Shown: positions 8,847 through 18,497, counted from the stretch's first letter. The stretch: 64,000 bases of DNA from Stenotrophomonas rhizophila (GCF_001704155.1 NZ_CP016294.1:3903501-3967500); one strand, 5' to 3'. The notes: generated by a model from the sequence alone, not told the origin. Made by a program: numbers and translations.

Positions 8847-11381
8847 TCACCGGCACTCCACCACCCCCTCGGCCTTGTCCGCCTTCGTCGCCACCCGCAC
8901 CTGGGTGAAGGCCGCGGCGAACGGCTTGTCCGCGCTGACCACGAACGGGGCTTCCACCGCGCCCAGGTCGATGCCCTTGCTGGCGAAGCAGGCCAGCGGA
9001 ATGGTCACCGTGCGCTTCTGGCCCGGGGTGAGCGTTGCCAGCGCCGGGGCGATATCCACCCCGCCCTCGCAGCCGGTGCCGCACTGCATGGTCACCATTA
9101 CCGGCGAGGCGGGCGGGTGCTGCACCATCACGTCGAACTGCAACGCGCCGTTGCTGCGCGCCAGCGCGCCCAGGTTGCGCCGCGAGGTGCTGCGCGCGAT
9201 CAGCTGCGCCGGGGCCAGCCAGGTCACTTCGCGGGCGTCCTGCTGGGTGTTGATCTGCACCGTGCGCACGTCGGCCACCGGCGTGGCGGTGGGCCAGCGC
9301 AGGCTGGCGTTGAGATCGTTGCCGAGTGGCTGGGTGGCACCGCCGGCGGCGATGTGCAGCGAGAACGGCGCGCTATCCACGCGATTGAAGATCGGCAGCG
9401 TGGTCACTTCGCCGCAATGGTCCGGGTTGGTTTCGGGCAGGCGCGCGACCTGCGCGGGCTTGGCATAGCTCAGGCCATAGCCGAATTTGAACAGGTCCGG
9501 GCGCTTCGGGTCCGGGCGGTCGATCGGTGCCGGGCACGGCACGCCCGGCCACGGGAAGCTGAGCCGGCCGTGGAAGTCGTGCGCGGGCCTGCCGTCCTTG
9601 CCTGCCACCAGAACGTCGGTGATGCCCTTGCCTTCGGTGCCCGGCAGCCACGCGGCAACGAATGCCTGCGACAGGTTGAGCAGGTCGTTGGTGTACATCG
9701 GGCGGCCGGAGAAGTACACGGTGACCAGCGGCTTGCCGGTGGCGGCGGCGGCCTTGAGCACGGCAAGGTCCTGCGGCTGCGCACGGCTGTGGCTGACCGT
9801 GTCCGAGGCGAGGATGTCGCCGTTGGTTTCGGCGTACGGCGTTTCGCCGATCACCGCGACCACCACGTCGAACGCTGACGCATCGATGCCCTTGGCATCG
9901 GCGCTGTAGGTCACCTGCTTCGTGCCCAGCTCGGCGCGCAGCGCGCCCAGCACCGAATCGGCATTGGGGAAATCGGCGTTCGTGTTCTCGGTACCCTGCC
10001 AGGTCAGCGACCAGCCCCCGGCCTGGTCGGACAGGCTGTCGGCACTCTTGCCCACCACCAGCACGCGCGCATCGCGCTTGAGCGGCAGCACCTTGTCCTG
10101 GTTCTTCAGCAGCACCAGCGATTCGCGCACGGCTTCACGCGCCAGCTCGCGGTGCTGCACGGCGTTGGCGTCGCCCGCGAAGCGGCTGTCGGACGGCTTG
10201 TGCTCGAACAGGCCCGCACGCAGCTTCACCCGCAGGATGCGGGTCACCGCATCGTCGATGCGCGCCATCGGAATCTCGCCGCTCTCCACCTGGGCCATGG
10301 TGTTGGTAATGAAGGCCTTCCAGTCATCAGGCACCATCACCATGTCGATGCCGGCGTTGATCGCCTGGGCGCAGCTGTCGTTGCGGCAGCCGGGCACCTG
10401 GGCGATGCCGTTCCAGTCGGACACCACGAACCCGTCAAAGCCCATCTTTTCCTTCAGCGCGCCGGTGAGCAGCGCCTGGCTGCCGTGCATCTTGCCGTAG
10501 TCCACGCTGCCGGCGCGGTCGTTCCAGCTGTTGAACGAGGCCATCACCGTCTGCACGCCTTCGCCCAGCGCACCGAAGTAACCCTGGCCGTGCACGTTGA
10601 TCATGGTGGCCTTGTCCACCGTGGCCTCGCCCTGGTCGCGTCCGTTGTCGGTGGCCCCATCGCCGATGTAGTGCTTGGCGGTGGCCACCACGTTGCCGTC
10701 GCCAGTGAAGCGGCCCTGCGCGCCCTTGACGTAGGCGGTGGCGTATTCGCGCACGATGGACGGGTCGGACGAGAAGCTTTCGTAGGTGCGACCCCAGCGC
10801 GGGTCATGCGCGACCGCCAGCGTGGGCGCGAACACCCAGCCGATGCCGGTGGCACGGGTGGCGGTGCCGGTGGCGGCGCCGATGCGCTCGATCAACGCGG
10901 CATCGCGGGTGGCGCCCAGGCCGATGTTGTGCGGGAACAGCGTGGCGCCGAACACATTGCTGTGGCCGTGCACGGCATCGGTGCCCCAGATCACCGGCAC
11001 CGGGGTGCGCGCGTCGGTGGCCAGCGAGGCGGCGTGATAGGCATCGGCCAGCTTGACCCAGTCGGCCACGCTGGCGTGCTTGTCCATGCCCGGCCACGAA
11101 CCACCGCCATTGAGCACGGAGCCGATGTAGTAGGTACGCACCTGCTCCGGGGTGATCTGCTTGATCTCCGGCTGGGTCATCTGCCCGACCTTCTGGGCCA
11201 GGGTCATCTGCGCAAGGATGCTGCGCACGCGGCTTTCGATGGCCGGGTCGGAGGCGATCGCGCTGGTCACGTGCGGCCAGTCCTGCAGGCGCTCGGCGGC
11301 GGGCGCGGCATGCGCCTGGGCGGCCAATGCCGTCAGGACACAGACGGTAAGAAGAGTCTTCCGGGCGCTGCTCACGTGCAT
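8847..11381 (-). CDS. Secreted GH3 exo-beta-glucanase/beta-glucosidase (ExoP-like)
   Basis: An 844-aa glycoside hydrolase family 3 enzyme with a Sec signal peptide (cleavage near AQAHA-APA), so periplasmic or outer-surface. The N-terminal TIM barrel has KHYIGDGAT and the nucleophile Asp322 in FVVSDWNG. The alpha/beta sandwich follows (DVVVAVIGETPYAE). The last about 160 residues resemble the galactose-binding-like C-terminal domain of ExoP-type exo-1,3/1,4-beta-glucanases. It releases glucose from beta-glucan oligosaccharides. GGAGG lies 3 nt before the ATG. It is divergent from a LacI regulator, with a perfect LacI-type palindrome 59 bp upstream, so probably induced by the sugar. Confidence 0.92.
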   Translation of the reverse strand: MHVSSARKTLLTVCVLTALAAQAHAAPAAERLQDWPHVTSAIASDPAIESRVRSILAQMTLAQKVGQMTQPEIKQITPEQVRTYYIGSVLNGGGSWPGMDKHASVADWVKLADAYHAASLATDARTPVPVIWGTDAVHGHSNVFGATLFPHNIGLGATRDAALIERIGAATGTATRATGIGWVFAPTLAVAHDPRWGRTYESFSSDPSIVREYATAYVKGAQGRFTGDGNVVATAKHYIGDGATDNGRDQGEATVDKATMINVHGQGYFGALGEGVQTVMASFNSWNDRAGSVDYGKMHGSQALLTGALKEKMGFDGFVVSDWNGIAQVPGCRNDSCAQAINAGIDMVMVPDDWKAFITNTMAQVESGEIPMARIDDAVTRILRVKLRAGLFEHKPSDSRFAGDANAVQHRELAREAVRESLVLLKNQDKVLPLKRDARVLVVGKSADSLSDQAGGWSLTWQGTENTNADFPNADSVLGALRAELGTKQVTYSADAKGIDASAFDVVVAVIGETPYAETNGDILASDTVSHSRAQPQDLAVLKAAAATGKPLVTVYFSGRPMYTNDLLNLSQAFVAAWLPGTEGKGITDVLVAGKDGRPAHDFHGRLSFPWPGVPCPAPIDRPDPKRPDLFKFGYGLSYAKPAQVARLPETNPDHCGEVTTLPIFNRVDSAPFSLHIAAGGATQPLGNDLNASLRWPTATPVADVRTVQINTQQDAREVTWLAPAQLIARSTSRRNLGALARSNGALQFDVMVQHPPASPVMVTMQCGTGCEGGVDIAPALATLTPGQKRTVTIPLACFASKGIDLGAVEAPFVVSADKPFAAAFTQVRVATKADKAEGVVECR

Positions 11382-11705
11382 CTACCTCCAAGAAAATGTG
11401 CGGATGATGGACCGGGCGCGGGCTGATTCGGCGCATCCGGTGACAGCGCTGTCATATAAGCCCGGCGGGGCGCTGTCAACCGGTCGGCGAACAGCTTGTC
11501 CTGGTATCCCCGTCGTTGTTGGGCTGGCTCTTTTCGCGCACGCGGGGAATCCGCAGTTGCTGTTGCAGCGCCGCATGGAAATCCAGACCGTGCACGAATA
11601 CCCCGCAACGTGGCACCATCCGCCTGCTTCGGTAATCCCGAAACGACACAGGCGCATTACCATCGGCAGCGGCCGGCCGGGCTCTCCAGGAGGATCCATC
11701 GCACC
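11382..11705. other. Divergent control region GH3 gene / lacI-type gene
   Basis: A 324-bp gap without a supported gene. It contains the palindrome at 11441-11454 and a second half-site CGCTGTCAACCGG near 11471. The same 'GTCA..ACCGG' pairing recurs upstream of the sugar transporter, suggesting paired regulator contacts. No clear promoter boxes were identified. Confidence 0.55.
11441..11454. promoter_or_regulatory. Putative LacI-family operator 1
   Basis: TGACAGCGCTGTCA, a perfect 14-bp palindrome with the central CG typical of LacI-family sites. It lies 59 bp upstream of the GH3 start and 251 bp upstream of the regulator start. One mismatch separates it from the site at 14308. Confidence 0.7.
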
Positions 11706-12713
11706 ATGCGTAGTCGTATCGAGGATGTCGCCGCCATTGCGGGCGTTTCGATCAAGACCGTATCGCGCGTGCTCAACAACGAGCCGAACGTACGGGTGGA
11801 AACGCGCGACCGCGTGCTCGCTGCGGTCTCCCGGCTGGGATACAAACCGAACCTGTCGGCGCGCAGCCTGGCCGGGCAGCGCTCGTATGCACTGGCGCTG
11901 GTCTACAACAACCCCTCGCGCAACTACCTGATGGAAATCCAGAACGGCATGCTGGAAGCCTGTCATGCCAACCACTACAACCTGATCCTGGGGCCGGTCG
12001 GCATCGGCCGGCGCACCCTGCCCGACCTCGCCGCACTGTTCGAGAACTCGAGGCCCGATGGCGTGGTGCTGATCCCGCCGCTGACCGACGATGCGGTGGT
12101 GCTGGCGTACCTGGAAGACAACGAGATTCCGTTTTCCAGCATCGCACCGCGCCATCCCGAAGGGCGCATCGGCGTACGCATGGACGAAACCACCGCAGTG
12201 GTGGAACTGATCGGCCATCTGGTCGCGCAGGGCCACCGTCGCATCGCCCATATCAAAGGCCCGCGCGCGCATGGCGCGTGCCAGTGGCGCCTCGCCGGCT
12301 ATCGCCAGGCACTTCGCGACGCGGGCATTGAGTACGACCCGGCGCTGGTGGTGAACGGCCAGTTCTCGTTCGAATCGGGCATCGAGGCGGCCAACACGCT
12401 GCTGGACCTGCCCGAGCCGCCGACCGCGATCTTCGCGGCCAACGACGACATGGCCGCCGCGGTGTTCCGGGTGGCTGGCCAGCGCGGCCTGCGCGTGCCG
12501 CGCGATCTTTCCGTGTGCGGCTTCGATGACACGCCCATTGCCGGGCACATCTACCCGGCCCTGACCACCGTGCGCCAGCCCACCGACACGATGGGTCGGC
12601 TGGCCACCGAACAGCTGATCGAACGCATCCGCTCGCCGAAGGCCGGCCGCATGGTCACCGTGGACCATGCGGTGCTGGTGCGTGAATCCACCCACGCACC
12701 CCGGCGCCGTTGA
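11706..12713 (+). CDS. LacI-family sugar-responsive regulator
   Basis: A 335-aa repressor. The N-terminal helix-turn-helix (residues 2-25, IEDVAAIAGVSIKTVSRVLN) and hinge helix (LSARSLAG) are followed by a periplasmic-binding-protein-like effector domain (about 60-330), including the ANDDMAAAV and VCGFDDTPIA segments. The start is set by the canonical MRSRIEDVA N-terminus; AGGAGG lies 12 nt upstream, slightly far. It ends 4 bp before the convergent sugar-transporter gene. By location it controls the GH3 enzyme, the transporter and the TonB receptor through the shared palindrome. The inducer is likely a beta-glucoside (inferred). Confidence 0.92.
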   Translation: MRSRIEDVAAIAGVSIKTVSRVLNNEPNVRVETRDRVLAAVSRLGYKPNLSARSLAGQRSYALALVYNNPSRNYLMEIQNGMLEACHANHYNLILGPVGIGRRTLPDLAALFENSRPDGVVLIPPLTDDAVVLAYLEDNEIPFSSIAPRHPEGRIGVRMDETTAVVELIGHLVAQGHRRIAHIKGPRAHGACQWRLAGYRQALRDAGIEYDPALVVNGQFSFESGIEAANTLLDLPEPPTAIFAANDDMAAAVFRVAGQRGLRVPRDLSVCGFDDTPIAGHIYPALTTVRQPTDTMGRLATEQLIERIRSPKAGRMVTVDHAVLVRESTHAPRRR

Positions 12714-12717
12714 GCGG

Positions 12718-13989
12718 TCAGGCGTAGCGGCGCGACCCGCGCCATGCATAGAACACGATGAAAAGGTAGCACAGCATCGGCAGCAGGAACGAAGCCTGCA
12801 GCCCGTAGTGGTCGGCCAACCAGCCTACCGCCAGCGGAACCACCGCGCCGCCCACGATCGCCATCACCAGCAGGCTGGAGCCCTGCCCGGTGAGCGGGCC
12901 CAGGCCGCCGATGGCGAGCGCGAAGATGGTCGGGAACATGATCGAATTGAACAGACCCACGCTGACCACGCTCCACTTGGCCAGCTCGCCGGTGCCGAGC
13001 ATGGTCACCGCCAGCAGCCCCATCACCACCAGCGCGAACAGTCCGAGCAGGCGACGCGGATCAAAGCGCGCCAGCAGGAACGTACCGACCAGGCGGCCGA
13101 CCAGCGCACCGCCCCAGTACAGCGACACATAGCGCGTGGCCTCCTGCTCGGTCAGGCCTTCGCCGATGCCCGGCATGGACAGGAAGTTGACCAGCACGCT
13201 GCCGATGGACACTTCCGCACCCACGTAGAAGAAGATCGCCAGCACGCCGAAGGCCAGGTGCTTGTGGCGCAGCGCCGCACCGAGCGTGCCCTGCTCCTTG
13301 CTGTCTTCCACCCCGGCAATGCTGGGCAGGCGGAACATCCAGATCGCCGCGGCCAGCACGAACAACGCGATGGCCAGGCCGAAGTACGGTACCTGCACTG
13401 ATTGTGCTTCAGCGGCGCGGTAAGCCAGAGCTTCGGCCTGCGGCAGCAGCGCGAGCTGCTCGGCGCTGCGCGGTTCGGCCGCCAGGATCAGCAGCCCACC
13501 GAACAGCGGGGCGATGGTGGTGCCCAGCGCGTTCATCGACTGGGCCAGGGTGAGCCGGCTGGAGCTGGTCTGCTCCGGCCCCAGCAGCGCCACATACGGG
13601 TTGGCCGCGACCTGCAGCACGGTGATGCCGGTGGCCAGCACGAACAGCGCGCCCAGGAACAGCCCGTATACATGCAGCGCGGCCGCCGGCCAGAACAGCA
13701 GCGCGCCGACCCCGGCGATCGCAAGACCGGCCACGATGCCGCGCTTGTAGCCCACCGCAGCCACCAGCCGGCCCGCCGGCAACGACATCAGGAAGTACGC
13801 GCCGAAGAACGTGAACTGGATGAGCATCGCCTGCACCCAGGTCAGCGAGAACGCAGCCTTGAGGTGCGGAATCAGGATGTCGTTGAGGCAGGTGATGAAG
13901 CCCCACATGAAGAAGATCGCCGTCACCACGGCCAGTGCCATGCGTGTGCTCTGTACGTGCTGCCCGCGAACCACGGTGGAAGTGTCCAT
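12718..13989 (-). CDS. FucP/GluP-like MFS sugar:H+ symporter
   Basis: A 423-aa major-facilitator protein with twelve predicted helices. Features of the fucose/glucose-galactose group include GFITCLNDILIPHLKAAF in helix 1 and the Q/N-rich helix-4 region VLQVAANPYVALLG. It imports a monosaccharide released by the GH3 enzyme, probably glucose (inferred). The start MDTSTVVRG is preferred; the longer open frame upstream crosses the control region and is not conserved-looking. It is divergent from the TonB receptor across a 421-bp region containing regulator-like sites. Confidence 0.9.
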   Translation of the reverse strand: MDTSTVVRGQHVQSTRMALAVVTAIFFMWGFITCLNDILIPHLKAAFSLTWVQAMLIQFTFFGAYFLMSLPAGRLVAAVGYKRGIVAGLAIAGVGALLFWPAAALHVYGLFLGALFVLATGITVLQVAANPYVALLGPEQTSSSRLTLAQSMNALGTTIAPLFGGLLILAAEPRSAEQLALLPQAEALAYRAAEAQSVQVPYFGLAIALFVLAAAIWMFRLPSIAGVEDSKEQGTLGAALRHKHLAFGVLAIFFYVGAEVSIGSVLVNFLSMPGIGEGLTEQEATRYVSLYWGGALVGRLVGTFLLARFDPRRLLGLFALVVMGLLAVTMLGTGELAKWSVVSVGLFNSIMFPTIFALAIGGLGPLTGQGSSLLVMAIVGGAVVPLAVGWLADHYGLQASFLLPMLCYLFIVFYAWRGSRRYA

Positions 13990-14410
13990 TGCCTGTCCTT
14001 CTGATGGGAATGCCAGCCATGCGGCGGCCAGACATGGAACCTGCTTGGCGTCCTGTTGTCCAGCGCTGTCAGACAACCGGTCAGAACACGCGACAGTCAC
14101 CGTCACCTGCCCGAAAACGGGTTTCGCGCAGTTTCGTTCTGCACTGCACAACGAGCAGACCCGACTGAATCGGGCGCTTGACGTCCCGGTAAAACAGGGC
14201 TGAAAGGCCCGCATTGCAGGGTTTGGCGCGTATACAGCGACCCGCCCCGGGACACGCAGGGACACCCACGCGCGACACCGCGAACGATGCGCTTCATGGC
14301 AGTTTGTTGACAACGCTGTCAGGCATCGGCCCAATCCGCCCACATCGTTGTTGAATCGTGTCAGACGCCGTAGGACTGCCATTACCGATTTCCCTGGGGA
14401 GGGAGCTGCA
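13990..14410. other. Divergent control region sugar transporter / TonB receptor
   Basis: A 421-bp region without a supported gene. A partial operator (11 of 14 bases, right half AGCGCTGTCA intact) is at 14058-14071, about 70 bp upstream of the transporter, followed by ACCGGT. The full site at 14308-14321 is near the receptor. This layout suggests both genes answer to the same LacI protein. Confidence 0.5.
14308..14321. promoter_or_regulatory. Putative LacI-family operator 2
   Basis: TGACAACGCTGTCA, 13 of 14 bases identical to the site before the GH3 gene, 89 bp upstream of the TonB receptor ATG. It is preceded by TTGT, so it may overlap a -35 region. Confidence 0.65.
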
Positions 14411-17400
14411 ATGAAGACGTACAAGGCCGTACCCCGCAAGGCAATGCTCACTTCCGCGCTGCTCGCCGTGTTGGCCGGGCCGGCGTGGGCCCAGGACACC
14501 ACCCGCGACGGCGCTGCGTCGTCGTCGGAAGGGCTGGATCCGGCCACGCTTGATACGGTGCAGGTCACCGGTATCCGTGGCAGCCTCACTTCGTCCATGA
14601 ACCTCAAGCGCGACAGCCAGGGTGTGGTGGACGGCATCGTGGCCGAGGACATCGGCAAGTTCCCCGATACCAACCTGGCCGAATCGCTGCAGCGCATCAG
14701 CGGCGTGTCGATCGACCGCACCTCCAGCGGCGAAGGCTCCAAGGTGACCGTTCGCGGCATCGGCCCGGACTTCAACCTGGTGCTGCTCAACGGCCGCCAG
14801 ATGCCGGCCTCCAATCTGGGCAACGGCGGCGCCGGCCTGTCCGGCTCGCGCTCGTTCGATTTCGCCAACATCGCCTCCGAGTCGATCTCGGCGGTGGAAG
14901 TGTTCAAGACCACCCGTGCCGACAACCCGACCGGTGGCATCGGTGCCACGATCAACGTCAAGACCCTGCGCCCGCTCGAATCGGCGCCGGTGGTGAGCGT
15001 CGGCCTGAAGGCCGTCAACGACACCTCCAACGACAACCTGCCCAGCACGCTGCAGGGTTCGAAGTACACCGGTGAGATCTCCGGCATCTTCAGTGACACC
15101 TATGCCGATGGTCGCGTCGGCGTGATGCTGAGCGGCAGCTACCAGGAGCGCGATTCCGGCTTCAACCAGGCCACGGTGGCCGAAGGTTGGGCCACGTTCG
15201 AAGGCGACAACACCACTGACTGGCGCGTGCTGCCGCAGCCGGGCCAGGGCTACGCGGACCGCATCCAGAACCGTCCCGGCCCCGATGACGTGTACGGCCG
15301 CCCGCAGAACACCGCCTACAACGTCAACGGCGTGCAGCGCCAGCGCACCAACGGCCAGGCCAGCCTGCAGTGGAAGCCGGTCGACAACGTGACCACCACG
15401 CTGGATTACACCTATGTGGAAAACAAGGTGCAGCAGCAGCGCAGTGAGCTGTCGGTGTGGTTCAACTACGGCCCCGGCGACAGCATCTGGACCAACGGCC
15501 CGGTCGCCGCGCCGATCATCTACAGCGAAGACATGGTCAATTCGGACGTGTCGATGGGGGGTGCGCAGCTGGCCACGAAGAACACGCTGGACTCGCTGGG
15601 CTTCAACGTGGAGTGGGAAGTCAACGATGCGTTGACCCTGAACTTCGACGCCCACCACTCCACCGGCGAATCGCAGCCCGACAGCCCGTATGGTTCGGCT
15701 GGCGTGCTCGGGGTTGCCGCGTTCGTGCGCGGCAAGACCACGGTCGACTACAGCGGCGACCTGCCGATCATCAACATCGCACTGCCGCCAGGCGGTGTGC
15801 AGGCGGCCGATGCCCTGGTCACCGGCTCTGTGTTCCAGAACAGCTACAACAAGTCCGAGGTGGAACAGTACCAGGGCCGCGGTACCTTCCAGTTCGCCGA
15901 CTACTCCGCGTTGGACTTCGGCGTGGGCTACACCGACGTCAAGAACCGCTCGGCCTCGGCGATCATGCAGCGCAATACGTGGGGCGGCCTGGGCACCCCG
16001 GCCGACTACGATGACAGCATCTGGTACGCCGACGACATGGCCAGGTACTTCGATGCGTTCTCGGGGCACAACGATCCGCGCCTGACCGGCCAGTTCCTGG
16101 TGTTCGATTTCGACAGGCTGATCAACCGCGCCGCGCAGGTCGGCACCGCGTCCGACCCGGCCTGCCCGACCTGCTACGTGGCTCCCACCGAGTATTCGCA
16201 GGACATCCGCACCAACGAAACGTCCAAGAGCGCGTTCCTGCAGTACCGCACCACGTTCGACTGGTCGATGCCGCTGAACGTGGCCGTCGGCGTGCGCTAT
16301 GAGCAGACCGACGTGGATTCCACCGCGATGGTGCGCGTGCCCAACGGGATCAGCTGGAGTTCGGCCAACGAGCTCAACATCGAATACGCCAGCGAAAGCG
16401 GCTTCATCAGCGACAGCGGCAAGTACGACTATGTGCTGCCCAACCTGGACCTGAAGCTGGACATCAGCGATACGCTGGCGCTGCGCGGCAGCTACAGCCG
16501 CAGCCTGGGCCGCGCGGGCTGGGACCAGATCCAGAGCGGGCAGTCGCTGGCCGACATCGTGCGCACCCAGGGTGGCAGCGGGTCGCGCGGCAACCCGGCG
16601 CTGGAGCCGCTGCTGTCAGACAACTTCGACCTGTCGCTGGAGTGGTACTACGGCGAATCCAGCTACGCCTCGGTCGGCTTCTTCCGCAAGAACATCAAGA
16701 ACTTCATCAGCAACACCATCGTCCGCGAGAACACCGGCAACCTGCACACCCCCGTGGGTGGCGCCTACTGGAACGCAGCGCTGGCAGCCGGCTGCGGGGT
16801 GAGCGACATGCCCTGCATCCGCGATTACATCTTCACCAACTTCAACGGCCAGCCGGGCGTGACCGCCACCGGCACCAACTCGGCCGGCCAGCTCACCGGC
16901 ACCATCGTCGGGCAGCCCGGCGACCCGGTCGCCGGCTTCGACATCACCCTGCCGGCCAACCAGCGTTCGGACCATCTCGATGGCTGGGAAGTGGCGGTGC
17001 AGCACCTGTTCGGCCAATCCGGCTTCGGCCTGGCGGCGAACTACACCAAGGTGAAGTCGGGGCTGACCTTCGACAACCAGAGCCTGGGCGACCAGTACCC
17101 GATGGTGGGCCTCAGCGATTCGGCCAACCTGGTGGCGTTCTACGACAAGCACAACTGGCAGATCCGTGCGGCCTACAACTGGCGCGACAAGTTCCTCAAC
17201 GGCATCGGCGGCCAAGGTCCCAACCCGAACTACACCGATGATTACGGCCAGCTCGACCTCAACATCAGCTACGCGGTCAGCGAGCAGCTGTCGCTGAGCC
17301 TGGAGGCGATCAACCTCACCGACGAGACCATGCGCACCTACGCACGCCATACCAACATGCTGCGCTACGCCACCCAGACCGGCCCGCGCTACATGTTCGG

Positions 17401-17419
17401 CGTCCGCTACAAGTTCTGA
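14411..17419 (+). CDS. TonB-dependent receptor, carbohydrate (CUT-locus) type
   Basis: A 1002-aa outer-membrane receptor. Signal peptide (MKTYKAVPRKAMLTSALL..., cleavage near AWA-QD), TonB box LDTVQVTGIR, plug domain (about 50-180; 'LAESLQRISGVSIDR', 'VTVRGIGPDFNLVLLNGRQMP') and a beta-barrel ending in an aromatic residue (GVRYKF). This subfamily, with a 'VDGIVAEDIGKFPDTNLAE' motif, is typical of xanthomonad carbohydrate uptake loci. The start has GGGAGG a few bases upstream. It lies downstream of a LacI-type palindrome and is followed by a cupin-8 gene, a frequent pairing in such loci. It presumably takes up beta-glucan oligosaccharides. Confidence 0.93.
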   Translation: MKTYKAVPRKAMLTSALLAVLAGPAWAQDTTRDGAASSSEGLDPATLDTVQVTGIRGSLTSSMNLKRDSQGVVDGIVAEDIGKFPDTNLAESLQRISGVSIDRTSSGEGSKVTVRGIGPDFNLVLLNGRQMPASNLGNGGAGLSGSRSFDFANIASESISAVEVFKTTRADNPTGGIGATINVKTLRPLESAPVVSVGLKAVNDTSNDNLPSTLQGSKYTGEISGIFSDTYADGRVGVMLSGSYQERDSGFNQATVAEGWATFEGDNTTDWRVLPQPGQGYADRIQNRPGPDDVYGRPQNTAYNVNGVQRQRTNGQASLQWKPVDNVTTTLDYTYVENKVQQQRSELSVWFNYGPGDSIWTNGPVAAPIIYSEDMVNSDVSMGGAQLATKNTLDSLGFNVEWEVNDALTLNFDAHHSTGESQPDSPYGSAGVLGVAAFVRGKTTVDYSGDLPIINIALPPGGVQAADALVTGSVFQNSYNKSEVEQYQGRGTFQFADYSALDFGVGYTDVKNRSASAIMQRNTWGGLGTPADYDDSIWYADDMARYFDAFSGHNDPRLTGQFLVFDFDRLINRAAQVGTASDPACPTCYVAPTEYSQDIRTNETSKSAFLQYRTTFDWSMPLNVAVGVRYEQTDVDSTAMVRVPNGISWSSANELNIEYASESGFISDSGKYDYVLPNLDLKLDISDTLALRGSYSRSLGRAGWDQIQSGQSLADIVRTQGGSGSRGNPALEPLLSDNFDLSLEWYYGESSYASVGFFRKNIKNFISNTIVRENTGNLHTPVGGAYWNAALAAGCGVSDMPCIRDYIFTNFNGQPGVTATGTNSAGQLTGTIVGQPGDPVAGFDITLPANQRSDHLDGWEVAVQHLFGQSGFGLAANYTKVKSGLTFDNQSLGDQYPMVGLSDSANLVAFYDKHNWQIRAAYNWRDKFLNGIGGQGPNPNYTDDYGQLDLNISYAVSEQLSLSLEAINLTDETMRTYARHTNMLRYATQTGPRYMFGVRYKF

Positions 17420-17425
17420 GCAGCA

Positions 17426-17457
17426 GCGGTGTGGCGGGTCTACACTCGCCACACCGC
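17426..17457 (+). other. 11-bp hairpin between TonB receptor and cupin gene
   Basis: A perfect stem GCGGTGTGGCG / CGCCACACCGC with a 10-nt loop, 7 nt after the receptor stop. No T-run follows. It may protect the receptor mRNA or reduce readthrough into the cupin gene, giving differential expression within one transcript. Confidence 0.5.
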
Positions 17458-17480
17458 CACCGCCTGCAAGCGACCCTGCC

Positions 17481-18497
17481 ATGCCTGCCACGCCCGGTCC
17501 GATCGACGAAGTGCGCGACCTCGACCGCCACCGGCTGGCCGGGGTTCTCCCGGGCTGGACCACGCCCAAGGTGATCCGCGGGCTGGTGGCGGACTGGCCG
17601 ATGGTCGGCGCCGCGCGCGACTCGGCCGATGCGGCGGTCGCCCACCTCAAGCAGTACGACCACGGCACCCTGCCGGTCACCGCCACGACCGCGCCGCCCG
17701 CAGCAAAGGGGCGGATCTTCTACAACGCGGACATGAGCGGCTTCAACTTCCGCCGCGAGCAGATCGCGCTGAAAGTGGTGCTCGATACGCTGCTCAAGTA
17801 CCGCAGCACGCCCGAACCGCCCACCATCTACGTGGCCTCGACCACGCTGGACAGCTTCCTGCCCGGCTTCCGCCAGGACAATCCGCTGGCGCTGGGCGTG
17901 GACGGACCGCTGGCCAGCATCTGGATCGGCAACCGCTCGCGCATCGCCGCCCACCACGACGTGCCCGACAACCTGGCCTGCGTCGCCGCCGGCCGCCGCC
18001 GGGTCACCCTGTTTCCGCCCGATCAGATCGGCAACCTGTATGTCGGTCCGCTGGATTTCACCCCGGCCGGCCAGGCAGTGAGCCTGGTGGACTTCGCCGA
18101 ACCGGACCTGGACCGCTTCCCGCGCTTTGCCCGGGCCATGGCCAGCGCGCAGGTGGCCGAGCTGGGCCCCGGTGATGCCGTGTTCATTCCTTCCCTGTGG
18201 TGGCACCACATGGAAGGGCTGGATGATTTCAACGTGCTGGTGAACTACTGGTGGCGCCCGGTGCCGGCCTGGATGGACCCGCCGATGAACGCCCTGATGC
18301 TGTCGCTGCTCGCGCTGCGCGGGCTGCCGCCGGCCCAGCGCAGGCACTGGCGGGCACTGTTCGACCACTACGTGTTCGGCGCCGAAGGCGAAGCCAACGC
18401 ACATATCCCCGACAGCAAGCGCGGCGTGCTGGGTCCGCTGGATGAGGGCATGGCGGCCAATGTGCGCAGCGTGCTGCGCAAGCGGATGGAACGCTGA
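17481..18497 (+). CDS. Cupin-8 / JmjC-like Fe(II)-2-oxoglutarate dioxygenase
   Basis: A 338-aa protein of the cupin-like (PF13621-type) family. A putative metal facial triad is visible: H-x-D in AAHHDVPDN and a later His in LWWHHMEG. 'PGDAVFIPSLWWHH' is the signature strand. Members hydroxylate proteins or small molecules; the substrate here is unknown. It lies 61 bp after the TonB receptor on the same strand. In xanthomonads and caulobacters such genes often accompany carbohydrate TonB receptors, which suggests modification of an uptake component (inferred). No signal peptide, so cytoplasmic. Confidence 0.85.
   Translation: MPATPGPIDEVRDLDRHRLAGVLPGWTTPKVIRGLVADWPMVGAARDSADAAVAHLKQYDHGTLPVTATTAPPAAKGRIFYNADMSGFNFRREQIALKVVLDTLLKYRSTPEPPTIYVASTTLDSFLPGFRQDNPLALGVDGPLASIWIGNRSRIAAHHDVPDNLACVAAGRRRVTLFPPDQIGNLYVGPLDFTPAGQAVSLVDFAEPDLDRFPRFARAMASAQVAELGPGDAVFIPSLWWHHMEGLDDFNVLVNYWWRPVPAWMDPPMNALMLSLLALRGLPPAQRRHWRALFDHYVFGAEGEANAHIPDSKRGVLGPLDEGMAANVRSVLRKRMER

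Noticed and set aside
8415..9878. Plus-strand frame across the GH3 3' end
   Set aside because: Starts inside the rho terminator, crosses two repeats, and lacks domain content. The GH3 enzyme opposite is clear.
12718..15099. 793-codon version of the sugar transporter
   Set aside because: The N-terminal 370 residues would cover the divergent control region and the receptor start. The MFS fold begins at 13989.
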